The notes under the pieces are model-generated. The model did no database searches. It saw only the letters and a program-made list of their open reading frames with translations, and was not told the DNA's origin. Below, piece after piece: positions 9,527 to 23,049 of a stretch of 64,000 nucleotides of DNA. Origin of the DNA: Planctomycetaceae bacterium (GTDB taxonomy: Bacteria > Planctomycetota > Planctomycetia > Planctomycetales > Planctomycetaceae); assembly GCA_021732785.1 (NCBI GenBank), contig JAKFUG010000037.1:62001-126000 (forward strand), in the 5' to 3' direction. How positions within the stretch are numbered: position 1 is the stretch's first letter; each line of letters begins with the position of its first letter. A program made the position numbers and the translations under genes.

Positions 9527-10337
9527 CCGATACCGCGCGCTGCCAGACGAAGACCATCGGTTCACGCTGGGAACCACGCGCGGGTCCGTCGCCGATTTCT
9601 TTGCTCCCACGGCGGACAACGCCGCAATCCTGCGCGAACGCCAACACGGGCTGGCGACTACTCCCGAGCGCTATGCCGGCTTGTTGCCCGTCGGTGAGCC
9701 GGTGGCCGATGAGTTTTGCCGCCTGGCGAAAGACTGGATCACCGACGGTGCGGACCTCGACCCGAATCGATCATCACTCGAACGATTGCGGGATGTCTCG
9801 TCGCGCCTGGAACCCGATATCGTGTTGATCCGTGCAGACGATCACCATCGGTTGATCACCGTGGGCGGGTGCGTCTGCTTTCCGTCGAAGTGGAGCCTGC
9901 CGGAAAAACTCGGGCTGACCGTCGCCGAAGTCCACGATGCGGTCCCCGGCATGAACGCGGTGCTGCGGGAACGGGTCGACAGGTTGCTGCATTCCCTGAA
10001 ACCGGGTGACGGTTGGATCCGGTCGAACTGGTCGTCTGAAGCCAGCCCGGATCGCAACCAGCATCCGCTGCAACCGACCCCGCAGTTCACCTCCCCATTG
10101 GAACCGAACGCCGTGTGGCTGCGGCGGGAGCATCAACTCCTGTTTCGCCTGCCCGAAACCGGCGGAATTGTGTTCGGCATCCGTCTGGAACTGACATCGC
10201 TGGCCGAGATAAAATCCGACCCGGAACTGACCCGCCGGTGGGCCCGCAGCCTGCGAACGATGCCGGACGCGCTGCTCGATTACAAACGGTTGTTGGGTGT
10301 GCGCGACGAACTGCTGGCGTTGCTGAGCGGTGATTGA
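9516..10337 (+). CDS. DUF3445 protein (heme-dependent oxidative N-demethylase-like)
   Basis: 273 residues starting at ATG 9516, six bases after GGAAGG (9505-9510) and inside the end of the previous gene. Family features are the 'HRLITVGGCVCFPSKWSL' block, followed by 'KLGLTVAEVHDAVPGMN' and 'RSNWSSEASPDRNQHP', and the late 'RREHQLLFRLPETGGIVFGIR' and 'SLRTMPDALLDYKRL' blocks. Members described elsewhere bind heme and act on alkylated amines with reductase partners; no such partner is adjacent here, so the substrate is open. Translational coupling with the upstream membrane protein is the only context clue. Confidence 0.85.
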   Translation: MMNDRYRALPDEDHRFTLGTTRGSVADFFAPTADNAAILRERQHGLATTPERYAGLLPVGEPVADEFCRLAKDWITDGADLDPNRSSLERLRDVSSRLEPDIVLIRADDHHRLITVGGCVCFPSKWSLPEKLGLTVAEVHDAVPGMNAVLRERVDRLLHSLKPGDGWIRSNWSSEASPDRNQHPLQPTPQFTSPLEPNAVWLRREHQLLFRLPETGGIVFGIRLELTSLAEIKSDPELTRRWARSLRTMPDALLDYKRLLGVRDELLALLSGD

Positions 10338-10387
10338 AGAGGCTCGCTGGGAATTTTTTGTGGCACAGTTGAAGGACGGAGCGCCCT

Positions 10388-10645
10388 TCAACCTCGCAAC
10401 GCACGGTCGTAGTCCGCGTGGCTGCCGATCCAGAACCAGACGAATCCTTCGGTGCGGTCGCGCGCGAGCACGCGATAATTGATACCGACACGAGCAGACC
10501 AGAATTGGCCTACTTTTTTGAACCTCAGCGAACGATGGCCCGGGTTATTACGTAACAACTCGAAATTTTTGTCGGCGTGATCACGCACTTCCTCGGGCAA
10601 CTGCCGGTAATAGAACCAGAATTCCGGCGTTGCAAAGTGATTCAT
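10388..10645 (-). CDS. RelE/HigB-type toxin of a type II toxin-antitoxin pair
   Basis: 85 residues. The start ATG 10645 overlaps the stop of the antitoxin gene in an ATGA arrangement. The pattern is that of RelE-fold RNase toxins: an N-terminal helix pair (FWFYYRQLPEEVRDHADKNF), then LRFKKVGQFWSARVGINYRV and a final strand with FVWFWIGSHADYDR. The basic and aromatic residues of the central sheet (R, W, R near 'WSARVGINYR') and C-terminal 'HADYD' are typical. The likely role is inhibition of translation by mRNA cleavage when the antitoxin is lost; activity is inferred from fold alone. Confidence 0.85.
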   Translation of the reverse strand: MNHFATPEFWFYYRQLPEEVRDHADKNFELLRNNPGHRSLRFKKVGQFWSARVGINYRVLARDRTEGFVWFWIGSHADYDRALRG

Positions 10646-10839
10646 AACGGCGAGCACTCACCGGCATCGAACGCGGCTTGCGCGCGGTCACCCAGGTGAT
10701 CGAGACGTCCGGCCGCGATGTCGGCTTCGATTTGCCGATCCCATTGATCCGCGAGATATTCCTCGAACCACTGCGCGAAAGATTTCAACTCGTTCTCCGG
10801 GAGTCGCTGAACAGCGGCTTCCAATTCGTCGATGGACAT
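10642..10839 (-). CDS. Antitoxin partner of the RelE-like toxin
   Basis: 65 residues, acidic and helix-rich (SIDELEAAVQRLPENELKSF, then WFEEYLADQWDRQIEADIAAG and GRLDHLGDRAQAAFDAGE). The 'ADIAAGRLDHLGDRA' ending is a common toxin-binding tail of antitoxins paired with RelE/HigB-type toxins in planctomycetes and cyanobacteria. There is no obvious ribbon-helix-helix DNA-binding part, so autoregulation may differ from RelB. It precedes the toxin gene and overlaps it by four bases. Confidence 0.82.
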   Translation of the reverse strand: MSIDELEAAVQRLPENELKSFAQWFEEYLADQWDRQIEADIAAGRLDHLGDRAQAAFDAGECSPL

Positions 10840-10888
10840 CGTTTCTTCCTCGATTCGCCGGGGTCAGATCGACCAGACCTGCAAGCAC

Positions 10889-12127
10889 TCAATTCGCGGT
10901 TTTCCTGCTGCCGGTTTTCGGTGTGGCTTCGGTTGCGGGCTTGATGGACGACAATCGCAGCACGCCGCGGAAGCTGACATCGGGCAGTAATGCGGACATG
11001 TCGGCGGGCGAGCGGTGCCAGACCGCCCAGTCGTCGCCCCCCCCTTTGACGACGCGCTGGCTGCCGGTCGTGGCGGTTTTCGGCCCGGTCCAGTTGCGGA
11101 GCGATTTCGTGGCGGCTTGATCCGCGGCTTCCGTGTGGGCGTTCGGTCGATAGAAATCGCCGGTCCATTCCCGGGCGTTTCCCGCGAGATCGTAGATGCC
11201 GAACGGGCTCTGGTCGCCGACATAGGCCCCCACCGTCACAATCGTTTTCGGTGTCCGCGGGGTGGCCCACACGGGGCGGCCGTTGCCCCACGGATAACGG
11301 AAGCCGTCGTGCCCGCGCGCCGCCCGTTCGAACTCGGCTTCGGTCGGCAGTTCCTTGCCGCACCAGCGCAGGAAATTGTGCGCATCGCCCCAAGTGACAC
11401 CGAGGGCCGGCCAGCCAATGCCGGAGTTGGCATTCACGGGCGGCGGCGGGACCCGCTTTTTGTCTTTGCGAAGTTCATCGCGGTAACTTTCGTACTGCGT
11501 CGCCGTGACTTCGGTCACGTCCATGTAGTAGGCGTCGATGAACACCAGAAACGACGGCTGCGATTCGGCGGGGCCGTTGTCGGAACCGATGATGGACGTG
11601 CCAGCAGGCACCAGCGCCATAGTCGAATCATCTTTCTCGCAACGGATTCGCAGCGGCGCACCGTCATCTCCCGCGCCGAATTCGGGGAGCGCCTGGAAGC
11701 CTTCGGGGAGCTTGAAGGGGGACGTGGTTGCCGGTGCTGTCGCGACGGTGTTCCCGCTGCCGACTGCGGTTAACCTAGTGGAATCGGACCCGACCAGACC
11801 GGCGGCCACGACGAAGGTTTCATCTTCGCGGAAACGAGGGCTGACATCGGTCGTCATCGGTTCGGCGGTGGAAGTCACCTGGAGAACGTTGCTGCGGCTC
11901 TCGTTGGGAAAGGGCAACGGCGCGGCGGGATTCCCCTTCGACTTTCCCGCGGCCTTCGTGTTGGCCGCGGGGTTACCGCCGGGAGCCGGAGCCGCCGCAA
12001 CGGGAACGGCAACGGGTTTGGGCGGTTCCGACGGCGGCGGTAAGGGAGCGCTGCCACAGCCCCACGCACTCACCACCATGACTCCCAGCATCGGCATCAG
12101 CCACGGGCGCAGGGGCAGGCCATTCAT
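10889..12127 (-). CDS. SUMF1/formylglycine-generating-enzyme-like lipoprotein
   Basis: 412 residues from ATG 12127 (GAGGAA ribosome site about ten bases upstream). A leader MNGLPLRPWLMPMLGVMVVS ends in a WGCGS lipobox. A Pro/Ala-rich linker leads at about residue 175 to an SUMF1 domain: MALVPAGTSIIGSDNGPAE, then FIDAYYMDVTEVTATQYESY, LPTEAEFERAARGHDG, YPWGN, GIYDLAGNAREWTGDFY and RVVKGGGDDW. FGE enzymes place two Cys near the C-terminal end of the fold; I see neither, so this is more likely a non-catalytic SUMF1-fold protein than the maturase of the sulfatase at 62008. Confidence 0.85.
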   Translation of the reverse strand: MNGLPLRPWLMPMLGVMVVSAWGCGSAPLPPPSEPPKPVAVPVAAAPAPGGNPAANTKAAGKSKGNPAAPLPFPNESRSNVLQVTSTAEPMTTDVSPRFREDETFVVAAGLVGSDSTRLTAVGSGNTVATAPATTSPFKLPEGFQALPEFGAGDDGAPLRIRCEKDDSTMALVPAGTSIIGSDNGPAESQPSFLVFIDAYYMDVTEVTATQYESYRDELRKDKKRVPPPPVNANSGIGWPALGVTWGDAHNFLRWCGKELPTEAEFERAARGHDGFRYPWGNGRPVWATPRTPKTIVTVGAYVGDQSPFGIYDLAGNAREWTGDFYRPNAHTEAADQAATKSLRNWTGPKTATTGSQRVVKGGGDDWAVWHRSPADMSALLPDVSFRGVLRLSSIKPATEATPKTGSRKTAN

Positions 12128-12770
12128 CGCAGAATTCCTCACCGGAAGTTCGTTTTTGATCAGACGTGAGCCGAACCCTAATTGTCGCCGGATCATAAAC
12201 AGAGAGCAACAGCGAATTGGCGGGGAATCGGGAATCGGGTGCATCCGGTATTTGGTGGGAAACATCCGTGAACAATTCCAGACTCCGGAGCCCCAACGGG
12301 GTGACATTCGATAGCCCAGCCCGAGGTCTTCCGAAGGGCTGGGTTCGTGATCGCACGGCACACGCAGCCCCACCGGGGCGCGACTCTTTCATGCGTTTGT
12401 TGCGCCCCGTGGGGGCTTGGCCATGTCCTCCGATCCGTTGACCCAGGGCTGCACGAAGACGCTGCGCCCTGGGCTGTCGAATCGCGCCTCCTTCGGGGCT
12501 GAAGGCCAACCTTTCCGCAACCACCAGTCACCCGATGTACCCCCCGGGAATCTTTCCTCGCAGGAAATGACGTGCAACATACGGAATGCTCACTGCGGTG
12601 CCGTCTCACTCGTGGTCCGAATTGCCGGAATTGACGCGGAACCAATTGACAGGGGCATCGGTAAGCCGCACGATATTCACGACGATTCGTATTGTGCGAA
12701 TCGGGTCGACTTTTCCGATGTTCGGCGGGCGGACCTATCCGACCGTTGCGACATCGCGGTGGATGACACG
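12128..12770. other. Intergenic region containing family-2 repeat
   Basis: Between divergent genes. 12271-12504 is the family-2 multi-hairpin repeat. From 12505 to the FHA gene I see nothing more than open frame without coding character. Confidence 0.55.
12271..12504. repeat. Multi-hairpin repeat family 2, copy A
   Basis: About 230 bp matching 32897-33132 in the same orientation. Order of landmarks in both: GACTCCGGAGCCCC or GATTCCGGAGCCCC, a GGGGTG/GGGGCG block, ATTCGATAGCCCAGCCCG, GGGCTGGGTT, the GCCCC/GGGGCG hairpin with CACGGGGCG-type arms, TTGCGCCCCGTGGGGGCTTG, CCCAGGGCTGC-CGAAGACGCT, CGCCCTGGGCT and CTTCGGGGCTGA. Each landmark pair forms an inverted repeat, so the RNA would fold into several consecutive stems. 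Confidence 0.85.
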
Positions 12771-13685
12771 GTGGCGAGCACGCGAAATGAACGACGTCGC
12801 CGCTGGTTTCTCCGCACGCTGATCGTCTCGGAATGGTTATCGCAGTGGCGAGCCTCCGTGTGGGCCGCGAACGCCGCCGCCCCGTTGTCCAGGGGAAGCG
12901 GTGGACCGCCCAGCGCTCAATTGTGGGCGAAATTTGCCGCCGACAGCCGTGTGCCGTCCGGTGTCATCCTGCAGGTTCGCCAGCGCGGAACCGGTGTCAC
13001 GATCTCCCTGCCGCTGACGGATCCCTATCTGCTCATCGGCAATCACCCGCGCTGCCAATTGCGATTGGACGGGGGGACTGGACGCGAGACGCAATACGCC
13101 CTGTTCTGGCTGCACGGTGAGCTTTATGGCGTCGACCTGCGCAGGAATTCGCCGCATCCGCCTTCCGACGAGCGCGTGGACGGCTGGTGGACCGACGGGC
13201 AAACCCTGCGCATCGGCGAGTATCAATTGCAGGTCCAAGGGTTGCCGGGCATTCCGTCTCGAATGATTCCCGTTGAAGATGACAGCACCGTGACGCTGCA
13301 CCTCGAATCGCCCCGGGGACGACAGGAACGGCATCTGACGCGCTGGCTCACGCTCATCGGTTGTGCCGCCGATAGCGGCGTGATTGTCCGCGAGGGAACG
13401 ATTGCGGCCCGGCAAGCCGCGCTCATTCGCACGCCGACATCGTTGTGGATCGTGAATCTAGCCGATGGACTTTCGCCCCGCATCGCGAACCGTCCCGTAG
13501 ATTGGACCGCACTCGACCCGATGGACGAATTCACATTCGGCGAGACGAAAGCCCACGTCGCCACCACATGGCCGGAACGCATGGTCGCCGCATCAGCCAC
13601 CATTGAATTCCCGAACACAGACACTCTCAATCGAGACGGTGTTGCTGTGGGAGACGGAGTTCGGGCGACGATTTCGTCTCCATGA
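12771..13685 (+). CDS. Protein with two tandem FHA-like domains
   Basis: About 304 residues; the start is uncertain. The open frame continues upstream through the family-2 repeat, which is unlikely to be coding, so GTG at 12771 (or 12759) is a plausible start. The first FHA-like domain is near 'LPLTDPYLLIGNHPRCQLRL', in which IG-NHP-C-L matches the phosphopeptide-binding loops. A second lies at 'RHLTRWLTLIGCAADSGVIV', with the VNLADGLSPRIANRPV strand and FTFGETKAHV end. FHA domains bind phosphothreonine, so a role in Ser/Thr kinase signalling is inferred. It converges on the PQQ gene, with a family-1 palindrome between. Confidence 0.72.
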   Translation: MASTRNERRRRWFLRTLIVSEWLSQWRASVWAANAAAPLSRGSGGPPSAQLWAKFAADSRVPSGVILQVRQRGTGVTISLPLTDPYLLIGNHPRCQLRLDGGTGRETQYALFWLHGELYGVDLRRNSPHPPSDERVDGWWTDGQTLRIGEYQLQVQGLPGIPSRMIPVEDDSTVTLHLESPRGRQERHLTRWLTLIGCAADSGVIVREGTIAARQAALIRTPTSLWIVNLADGLSPRIANRPVDWTALDPMDEFTFGETKAHVATTWPERMVAASATIEFPNTDTLNRDGVAVGDGVRATISSP

Positions 13686-13692
13686 AACGTTC

Positions 13693-13762
13693 GTGTGCCA
13701 CTGGCTCTGCCAGTGTTTTTCCGATGTAAGAAAAGGCAACACTGGCAGAGCCAGTGGCACAC
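13693..13762. repeat. Palindromic repeat family 1, copy 2
   Basis: Perfect 22-bp arms starting GTGTGCCACTGGCTCTGC and its reverse complement, around a spacer with TTTTTCCGATG. Begins seven bases after the FHA stop, between convergent genes. Confidence 0.95.
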
Positions 13763-13803
13763 AGATCCGTCATCAAGACTGTGGCGATCACGGGAAATGA
13801 ACT

Positions 13804-15024
13804 TTATTCCGCGGCGTTCGCAATCTTCCACAGGTGTTGATCGCTGCGGACATAAATCGCACCGTTGACGATGGCCGGGGTACACAGGATCGTTTCACCG
13901 AGATCGTTTTTGCCGACGATCTCGCCCTTCTCACCGCCGAGCTTGACCACCTGGCCGAGCCCCTTCTCATTGAAGGCGACGAGATGTCCCGCGGCGGCGA
14001 CCAGGCTCGAACTGAACGGGCCTTCGAGGCGTTGCTGCCACTTGATGTCGCCATTCTTCGGATCGGCACAGAACAGCACGCCGGCGTTATTCACGAAGTA
14101 AAGCGCGTCGTGATAAACGATCGGCGTGCCTGTGCCCGGATTGAGCCGTTCGCCGCGCCACAGAATTTCCGGGTTTGCGCTCCCCTCGGCGAATTGCAAC
14201 GCGGTGATGCCGCGCGAGGGGATAAAGACCGTGCGGCCTTGCACCGTCGAGGAAGGAATCGTGCTGGCCCCGTTGTCGTAGTTGAACACGACCACCCCGG
14301 TGCGCGGATTGACGGCGGTCATCCCCGCGGACGATTGCAGCAGGGCGAGATCGTCCGCGGGCTTGGCACCGCGCAAAACGACCGGCGACGTCCAGTTCGC
14401 GCGCTTGGGGCGTTCACTCGTCCAGCGCGATTCCCCGGTGGCGACATCGATCCCCACCGCCAGCGATTGGCTGTCATTTTCGATCTGCGTGACCAGCGTG
14501 TCCCCCACCACGATCGGCGACGACGACATGCCGAGGCTGTTGCTGGCGTTCGGGAAATCGACCGTCAATCCCCGGAACCATTCGAGGTTGCCGTCGAGAT
14601 CGAGGCAGACGAGATCGTTGCTGGAAAACAGGGCGAAAATGCGTTTGCCATCGCTCGCGGGAGTTGAGGACGCATTGCTCATTTTCGGGTGACTGCCAGT
14701 GCGTCCGGTCGCCCAGAACTGGCGTTCCCACACCGTTTTTCCGTCTTTTGCGGCGAAGCAGACCACATGCAACCGGTCCTGACGATAGCCGCTGCAACAG
14801 GTCACGAAGACGCGGTCGCCGATGATGATGGGGCACGACAATCCGCGACCCGCCAGCGGGACTTTCCACGCCACATTTTTGTCCGCCGCCCATTCGGTGG
14901 GTATCGGCGTTTCATCGCCCACCGCAGTGGTATCGTTCCCACGAAACTGTCGCCAATCGGTGGCGAACGTCGGCACGGGAGTCATCGCCACGATGAGGCC
15001 GAGTGTCCGGATGAAACTGCGCAT
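13804..15024 (-). CDS. Secreted PQQ-like beta-propeller protein
   Basis: 406 residues from ATG 15024, preceded by GAAGGAAGG. A signal peptide (MRSFIRTLGLIVAMTPVPTF) precedes WRQFRGNDTTAV, the opening common to planctomycete outer-membrane-assembly-like propellers ('RGPGGTG' type). At least seven blade-like repeats follow, each of the form 'DRVFVTCC-GYRQDRLHVV', 'DLVCLDLDGNLEW', 'AVGIDVATGESRW', 'GMTAVNPRTGVVV', 'GVLFCADPKNGDIKW'. The PQQ-dehydrogenase catalytic residues are not obvious, so it is probably a structural or binding propeller. The gene follows the HEAT-like gene with a gap of two bases, so both are in one operon. Confidence 0.85.
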   Translation of the reverse strand: MRSFIRTLGLIVAMTPVPTFATDWRQFRGNDTTAVGDETPIPTEWAADKNVAWKVPLAGRGLSCPIIIGDRVFVTCCSGYRQDRLHVVCFAAKDGKTVWERQFWATGRTGSHPKMSNASSTPASDGKRIFALFSSNDLVCLDLDGNLEWFRGLTVDFPNASNSLGMSSSPIVVGDTLVTQIENDSQSLAVGIDVATGESRWTSERPKRANWTSPVVLRGAKPADDLALLQSSAGMTAVNPRTGVVVFNYDNGASTIPSSTVQGRTVFIPSRGITALQFAEGSANPEILWRGERLNPGTGTPIVYHDALYFVNNAGVLFCADPKNGDIKWQQRLEGPFSSSLVAAAGHLVAFNEKGLGQVVKLGGEKGEIVGKNDLGETILCTPAIVNGAIYVRSDQHLWKIANAAE

Positions 15025-15026
15025 CG

Positions 15027-16208
15027 TTACCGACCTTCCTTCGCGACGCGCACGTCGCCGATTTCCCGTTGTGAAGTAGTGACACCCTTCGGCAACACGG
15101 CCGAGCCGGACTTCGTGCAAACGCGAAGCTGGTACTTCCAGTCCTGTGCCCAGTCTTCCGTCTGTTCGTTCTGGCAAACCTTGAGCAACAACACGTTTCG
15201 ACCGGCCTGCAGCTTCACAGGGACTTTGTATTGATCGAGCGAGGAACCGCGGTGGTACTCATCCCGCGCGAAAGCCAGTTCGCCGTTGACCCACAGCTTC
15301 CACGCGTTCGGTGTGCCGAGCCGAATCTCCACCGACTGTGCTGCCGGGCTTAGGAACTCGGTGGTGGCGTAGGTGATGGCACCCTTGTGCGGAGCAAGGG
15401 CTTTTGCGAGGTTTACGGTGCCGTATTCATCCTCGGTCGCGAATTCCGTCCACGCAACTTCCATATCCCCTTTGCCGGGATATTTCGCATCGAACTTCAA
15501 TTCCTTCTCCGGCGGATAGGCGACGTCGAATCCCTTTTTATCGGTGTTATCGAACGGCCCGATCAGCTTCCAGTTCGTCACGAAGCCAAAGTGCTTTTGC
15601 AGGTCGACCGTCTCGCCGAGGTCGCGCAAGGGTTTGACGATGGCTTTCACCTGATCGTCATCGACAGCCCCGAGCAGCGCCTGTTTCAGTGTTTTCGCCG
15701 CGTCGTCTTTGGCTCCGTCTTCGAGGGCTTTCGTCCCGGCAGTGAGCAGACGGGCGACGGCGTCGCGACGGAACTCGGCACTGGCATCCTGCAACATGCC
15801 GGGGATCAACCGATCGGCGGCGGTTGGGTCGACTTTGAGCAGCCATTCATACGCCAGTCGTCGCGCGGCGGCGTTGTTGCTGCGCTCGACGACGAACGCT
15901 TCCAGCGGGCGACCGTCGAGTTGTTTCTGCTGCAACGCCCGGTCGGCGATGGTCTCGAACACGCCACACAGCCAATTGGCCGCGAGCGGCGAAGCCGTGT
16001 CAAACGCCCGCAGGATCTCCGGGAGCGCGGCGACCGGGGCTTGCGACAATTCCTTCGCCGCGGCGATCGCGGGCGCGTGGCCCGTGCCTTCCATGCCGAC
16101 GGCTTGAATGCGGGCGATCAATTCCCTGGGCGTGGCTCCGACGACGGCGGACGTCGCCGAGAACACAAGTCCCATAGCCGCCAGGGCGGCACATACAAAA
16201 CGATTCAT
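15027..16208 (-). CDS. Secreted alpha-helical repeat plus beta-sandwich protein
   Basis: 393 residues from ATG 16208. A signal peptide (MNRFVCAALAAMGLVFSATS) is followed by about 200 residues of helical repeats (PAIAAAKELSQAPVAALPEI; AARRLAYEWLLKVDPTAADR; EFRRDAVARLLTAGTKALED), possibly HEAT-like. The C-terminal half starts NWKLIGPFDNTDKKGFDVAY and continues with SVEIRLGTPNAWKLWVNGEL and VKLQAGRNVLLLKVCQNEQ. This is the beta-sandwich that follows 'IGPFDN' in many planctomycete secreted proteins. The gene is transcribed first in a two-gene unit with the propeller gene. Confidence 0.8.
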   Translation of the reverse strand: MNRFVCAALAAMGLVFSATSAVVGATPRELIARIQAVGMEGTGHAPAIAAAKELSQAPVAALPEILRAFDTASPLAANWLCGVFETIADRALQQKQLDGRPLEAFVVERSNNAAARRLAYEWLLKVDPTAADRLIPGMLQDASAEFRRDAVARLLTAGTKALEDGAKDDAAKTLKQALLGAVDDDQVKAIVKPLRDLGETVDLQKHFGFVTNWKLIGPFDNTDKKGFDVAYPPEKELKFDAKYPGKGDMEVAWTEFATEDEYGTVNLAKALAPHKGAITYATTEFLSPAAQSVEIRLGTPNAWKLWVNGELAFARDEYHRGSSLDQYKVPVKLQAGRNVLLLKVCQNEQTEDWAQDWKYQLRVCTKSGSAVLPKGVTTSQREIGDVRVAKEGR

Positions 16209-16320
16209 CGAAGACAATCTCCCCTCACAAGTCGTGAACGGGTCCAGCGCGTAACGAATCAACATTCTAGCATTGGTCCCCGTCATAACGGAAACGTGCC
16301 TCGCTCCGTTTGCGGTTTGG

Positions 16321-16405
16321 TCGTGTCCTCATTTGATAGCCGACAGCGTGGAAAGCACCCCGGCTGCTTCGGAGCAGCCGGGGTGCTGGCTTTAACTTGG
16401 GACAC
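16321..16405. repeat. 85-bp element family 6, copy A (TIR-like ends)
   Basis: Starts TCGTGTCC and ends GGACAC, with a 15-bp stem AGCACCCCGGCTGCT / AGCAGCCGGGGTGCT in the middle. Copy B at 43656-43742 is about 90% identical by eye. Both copies are in divergent intergenic regions. Confidence 0.9.
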
Positions 16406-16409
16406 TATC

Positions 16410-16494
16410 TGCGGTTTCGCGCCCTGTGCATCGTGTTTGCCGGTGTTCACGATGACACGAGGAAGCGATCATTGCGGAGCGCGAAACCGCAAGC
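16410..16494. repeat. Inverted repeat family 7, copy A
   Basis: TGCGGTTTCGCGCCCTGTGC at the left is matched by the inverted GCGGAGCGCGAAACCGCA at the right. The reverse complement of the right half also matches 28899-28939, a partial copy next to the M24 peptidase gene. Confidence 0.75.
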
Positions 16495-16602
16495 GGGGGG
16501 AGGCGAACCGTCCGGAGTCGTGGTATAGTGTCGCACGCCGTCGCGGCGCTCATTCCGGACGACGGACCACCAACGATTCTTGCGGGATGCCTGGTTCGCG
16601 CG

Positions 16603-17274
16603 ATGCACAAATTCATCATCATGGGAGCACAGGGCTGCGGCAAAGGCACCCAGGCTAAGTTACTCAAGCAGGATTTCGATCTCGTCCACATCTCCGTGGG
16701 CGACATCTTCCGCTGGCATATCCAGTCCCACACCAAACTCGCGGCGCGCATCAAACGACTGATTGCCGCAGGCCACATGGTCGACGACGACGTTGTGGCC
16801 GACATCGTTCAACAGCGACTGGCGGAACACGACTGGAACTACGGCTTCATTCTCGACGGTTTTCCGCGGACCCGGACGCAGGCCGAGTTCTTCCTCGAGA
16901 GTTACGACATTGATGCGGTGATTTTCATCGATGTCGCCGACGAGATCGTCTTCGAGCGCGTGCTGGCCCGGCGGATGTGCGGACAGTGCGGGCTGGATTT
17001 CAACCTGATTCATCACCGCCCGGCAGAACCCGATAAGTGCGACGTCTGCGGCGGGACACTGGTGGCTCGCGACGACGATAATCCGGACGCCATTCGTGCC
17101 CGGCTCAGCGATTATCGCAACAAGACGGAGCCGATTCTCGAACTCTTCCGCCGCAAAGAGCTGGTCATTCAAACCGACGGCAGTCAATCCGCCGCAGTGA
17201 TTCAGGCGGATATCCGGCGGCAATTGAAGTTGCCGGTGGATACGGCGGCAGAACCGAAGCAGGTTGAGGGTTGA
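16603..17274 (+). CDS. adk: Adenylate kinase with zinc-binding lid
   Basis: 223 residues. The P-loop is GAQGCGKGT (residues 8-16), slightly unlike the usual GPPGAGKGT. LDGFPRT is at 84-90. The lid carries four cysteines, at 126, 129, 146 and 149 (CGQC and CDVC), so the long form with a structural Zn site is predicted, as in many Gram-positive and planctomycete enzymes. It interconverts ATP, AMP and ADP in the cytoplasm. The start ATG 16603 immediately precedes the first beta strand (HKFIIMGAQG); the upstream in-frame extension has no support. After residue 213 there is a short non-conserved tail. Confidence 0.95.
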   Translation: MHKFIIMGAQGCGKGTQAKLLKQDFDLVHISVGDIFRWHIQSHTKLAARIKRLIAAGHMVDDDVVADIVQQRLAEHDWNYGFILDGFPRTRTQAEFFLESYDIDAVIFIDVADEIVFERVLARRMCGQCGLDFNLIHHRPAEPDKCDVCGGTLVARDDDNPDAIRARLSDYRNKTEPILELFRRKELVIQTDGSQSAAVIQADIRRQLKLPVDTAAEPKQVEG

Positions 17275-17391
17275 GGGTCGGAGGTTGAGGGTCGGAGGAA
17301 TGCGTTGATAGCGGGGCGGTGGGATTCTGCAAAGCGGCAAGCGGGGAAGTCTTTTTCTGACCCTCAACCTTCGATCCTCAACCCTCAACCA
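17264..17391. repeat. Inverted repeat of GGTTGAGGGTCGGAGG units
   Basis: GGTTGAGGGTCGGAGG occurs twice in tandem from 17264, and the inverse (GACCCTCAACC, CCTCAACCCTCAACC) near 17357-17391. It overlaps the last codons of adk and separates adk from the secretin terminator. Confidence 0.75.
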
Positions 17392-17433
17392 TAAAAAGAA
17401 CCGCCGTGATCTTGCCCGAAAAGATCACGGCGG
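17389..17433 (-). terminator. Rho-independent terminator of the giant secretin gene
   Basis: A perfect 13-bp stem, CCGCCGTGATCTT / AAGATCACGGCGG (17401-17413 and 17421-17433), with a seven-base loop. In the minus-strand direction it is followed by TTCTTTTTAT. It lies 30 bases beyond the stop at 17463. Confidence 0.8.
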
Positions 17434-17462
17434 CCGAGGACTTGCGACTCAACCCTCGGTGA

Positions 17463-22274
<4,812 letters not shown>

Positions 22275-23049
22275 GGTAGGTCCCTCCTTCAGATCCGTGG
22301 GAATGCTGAATGTGTTCTCGACGCGACCGACCGTCGTGGTTTCTGTTGTGTACCGGTCGCGACTGAATTCATGACGGGCTGCCAAATTCTTCCGGACTGC
22401 ACGACGTGTGGCGTTTCCCCGACCCTGCCCGCTGGCCGAACCAACGGAGGCAGAACCGAGGAAACACCACACCAAACCGGCCGACAACGGATGCCGACCT
22501 TCCGGCGTTTTTGGAATCGACGGTGTGATATGTCAGGCGACTCGGACGGTCAAGACGATTCTGCCGTCGCGACGGCGCATCTCGTGCGGTTCACACGAGA
22601 TTCGTCCGAAATCGGCAAAAATTGCCATCCACGTCCAGATCGCCCGTTTTCACAAACCTTCACTGCGGGTGATCACGCCTTAAGTGTTGGCTGTAAAGTG
22701 ATTTATGAAGAACAGGCATCGTTGGTTAGCTTGCTGCGGCGGATCACGCCCCGCGGGAATCGGCGGCGTGAGAAAGATCGACCGGGCGATTGACGCCAAC
22801 TTTCCGCCCCCCGGCAACGTAGTCTCCCACAGCGACCGGCGCGATTTCCCCAAAATGGTTCGCGAAACGTTCCGGAACGGCCTTGACGGCGATTCCGAAC
22901 GAATCTTTCCGTAAGGAAATTCCCCGCCGAGTGCGGCCGTTCTCCGCGAAAGGGGCTGGACGAAGTCCCTATCACGGGGCACGATAGAATGACAGGTTGC
23001 GGCGACGGCGAAATGGACGATTTCGGCCGCGGCGCAGGAGTGTGCGATC
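22275..23049. other. 775-bp region without a recognisable gene
   Basis: It lies between the secretin gene start (minus) and the DUF3299 gene (plus), so it should hold both promoters. The AAGGAGGG ribosome site of the secretin is at its left end. I found no reading frame with coding character, no repeat family and no RNA structure I can defend. Confidence 0.6.

Larger units (their letters stand above)
16209..16602. other. Divergent promoter region with two repeat elements
   Basis: The gap between the minus-strand helical-repeat gene and adk holds the family-6 element at 16321-16405 and the family-7 element at 16410-16494. No gene is visible. Confidence 0.7.

Noticed and set aside
10889-12127. 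SUMF1-domain lipoprotein as maturase of the sulfatase at 62008
   Set aside because: FGE needs two active-site Cys near the C-terminal end; I see neither in this protein, and it is a lipoprotein with a long linker.
22371-22793. Open frame of 140 codons in the 775-bp gap
   Set aside because: Composition and lack of any motif or ribosome site give no reason to call it a gene; it starts inside the secretin 5' region.
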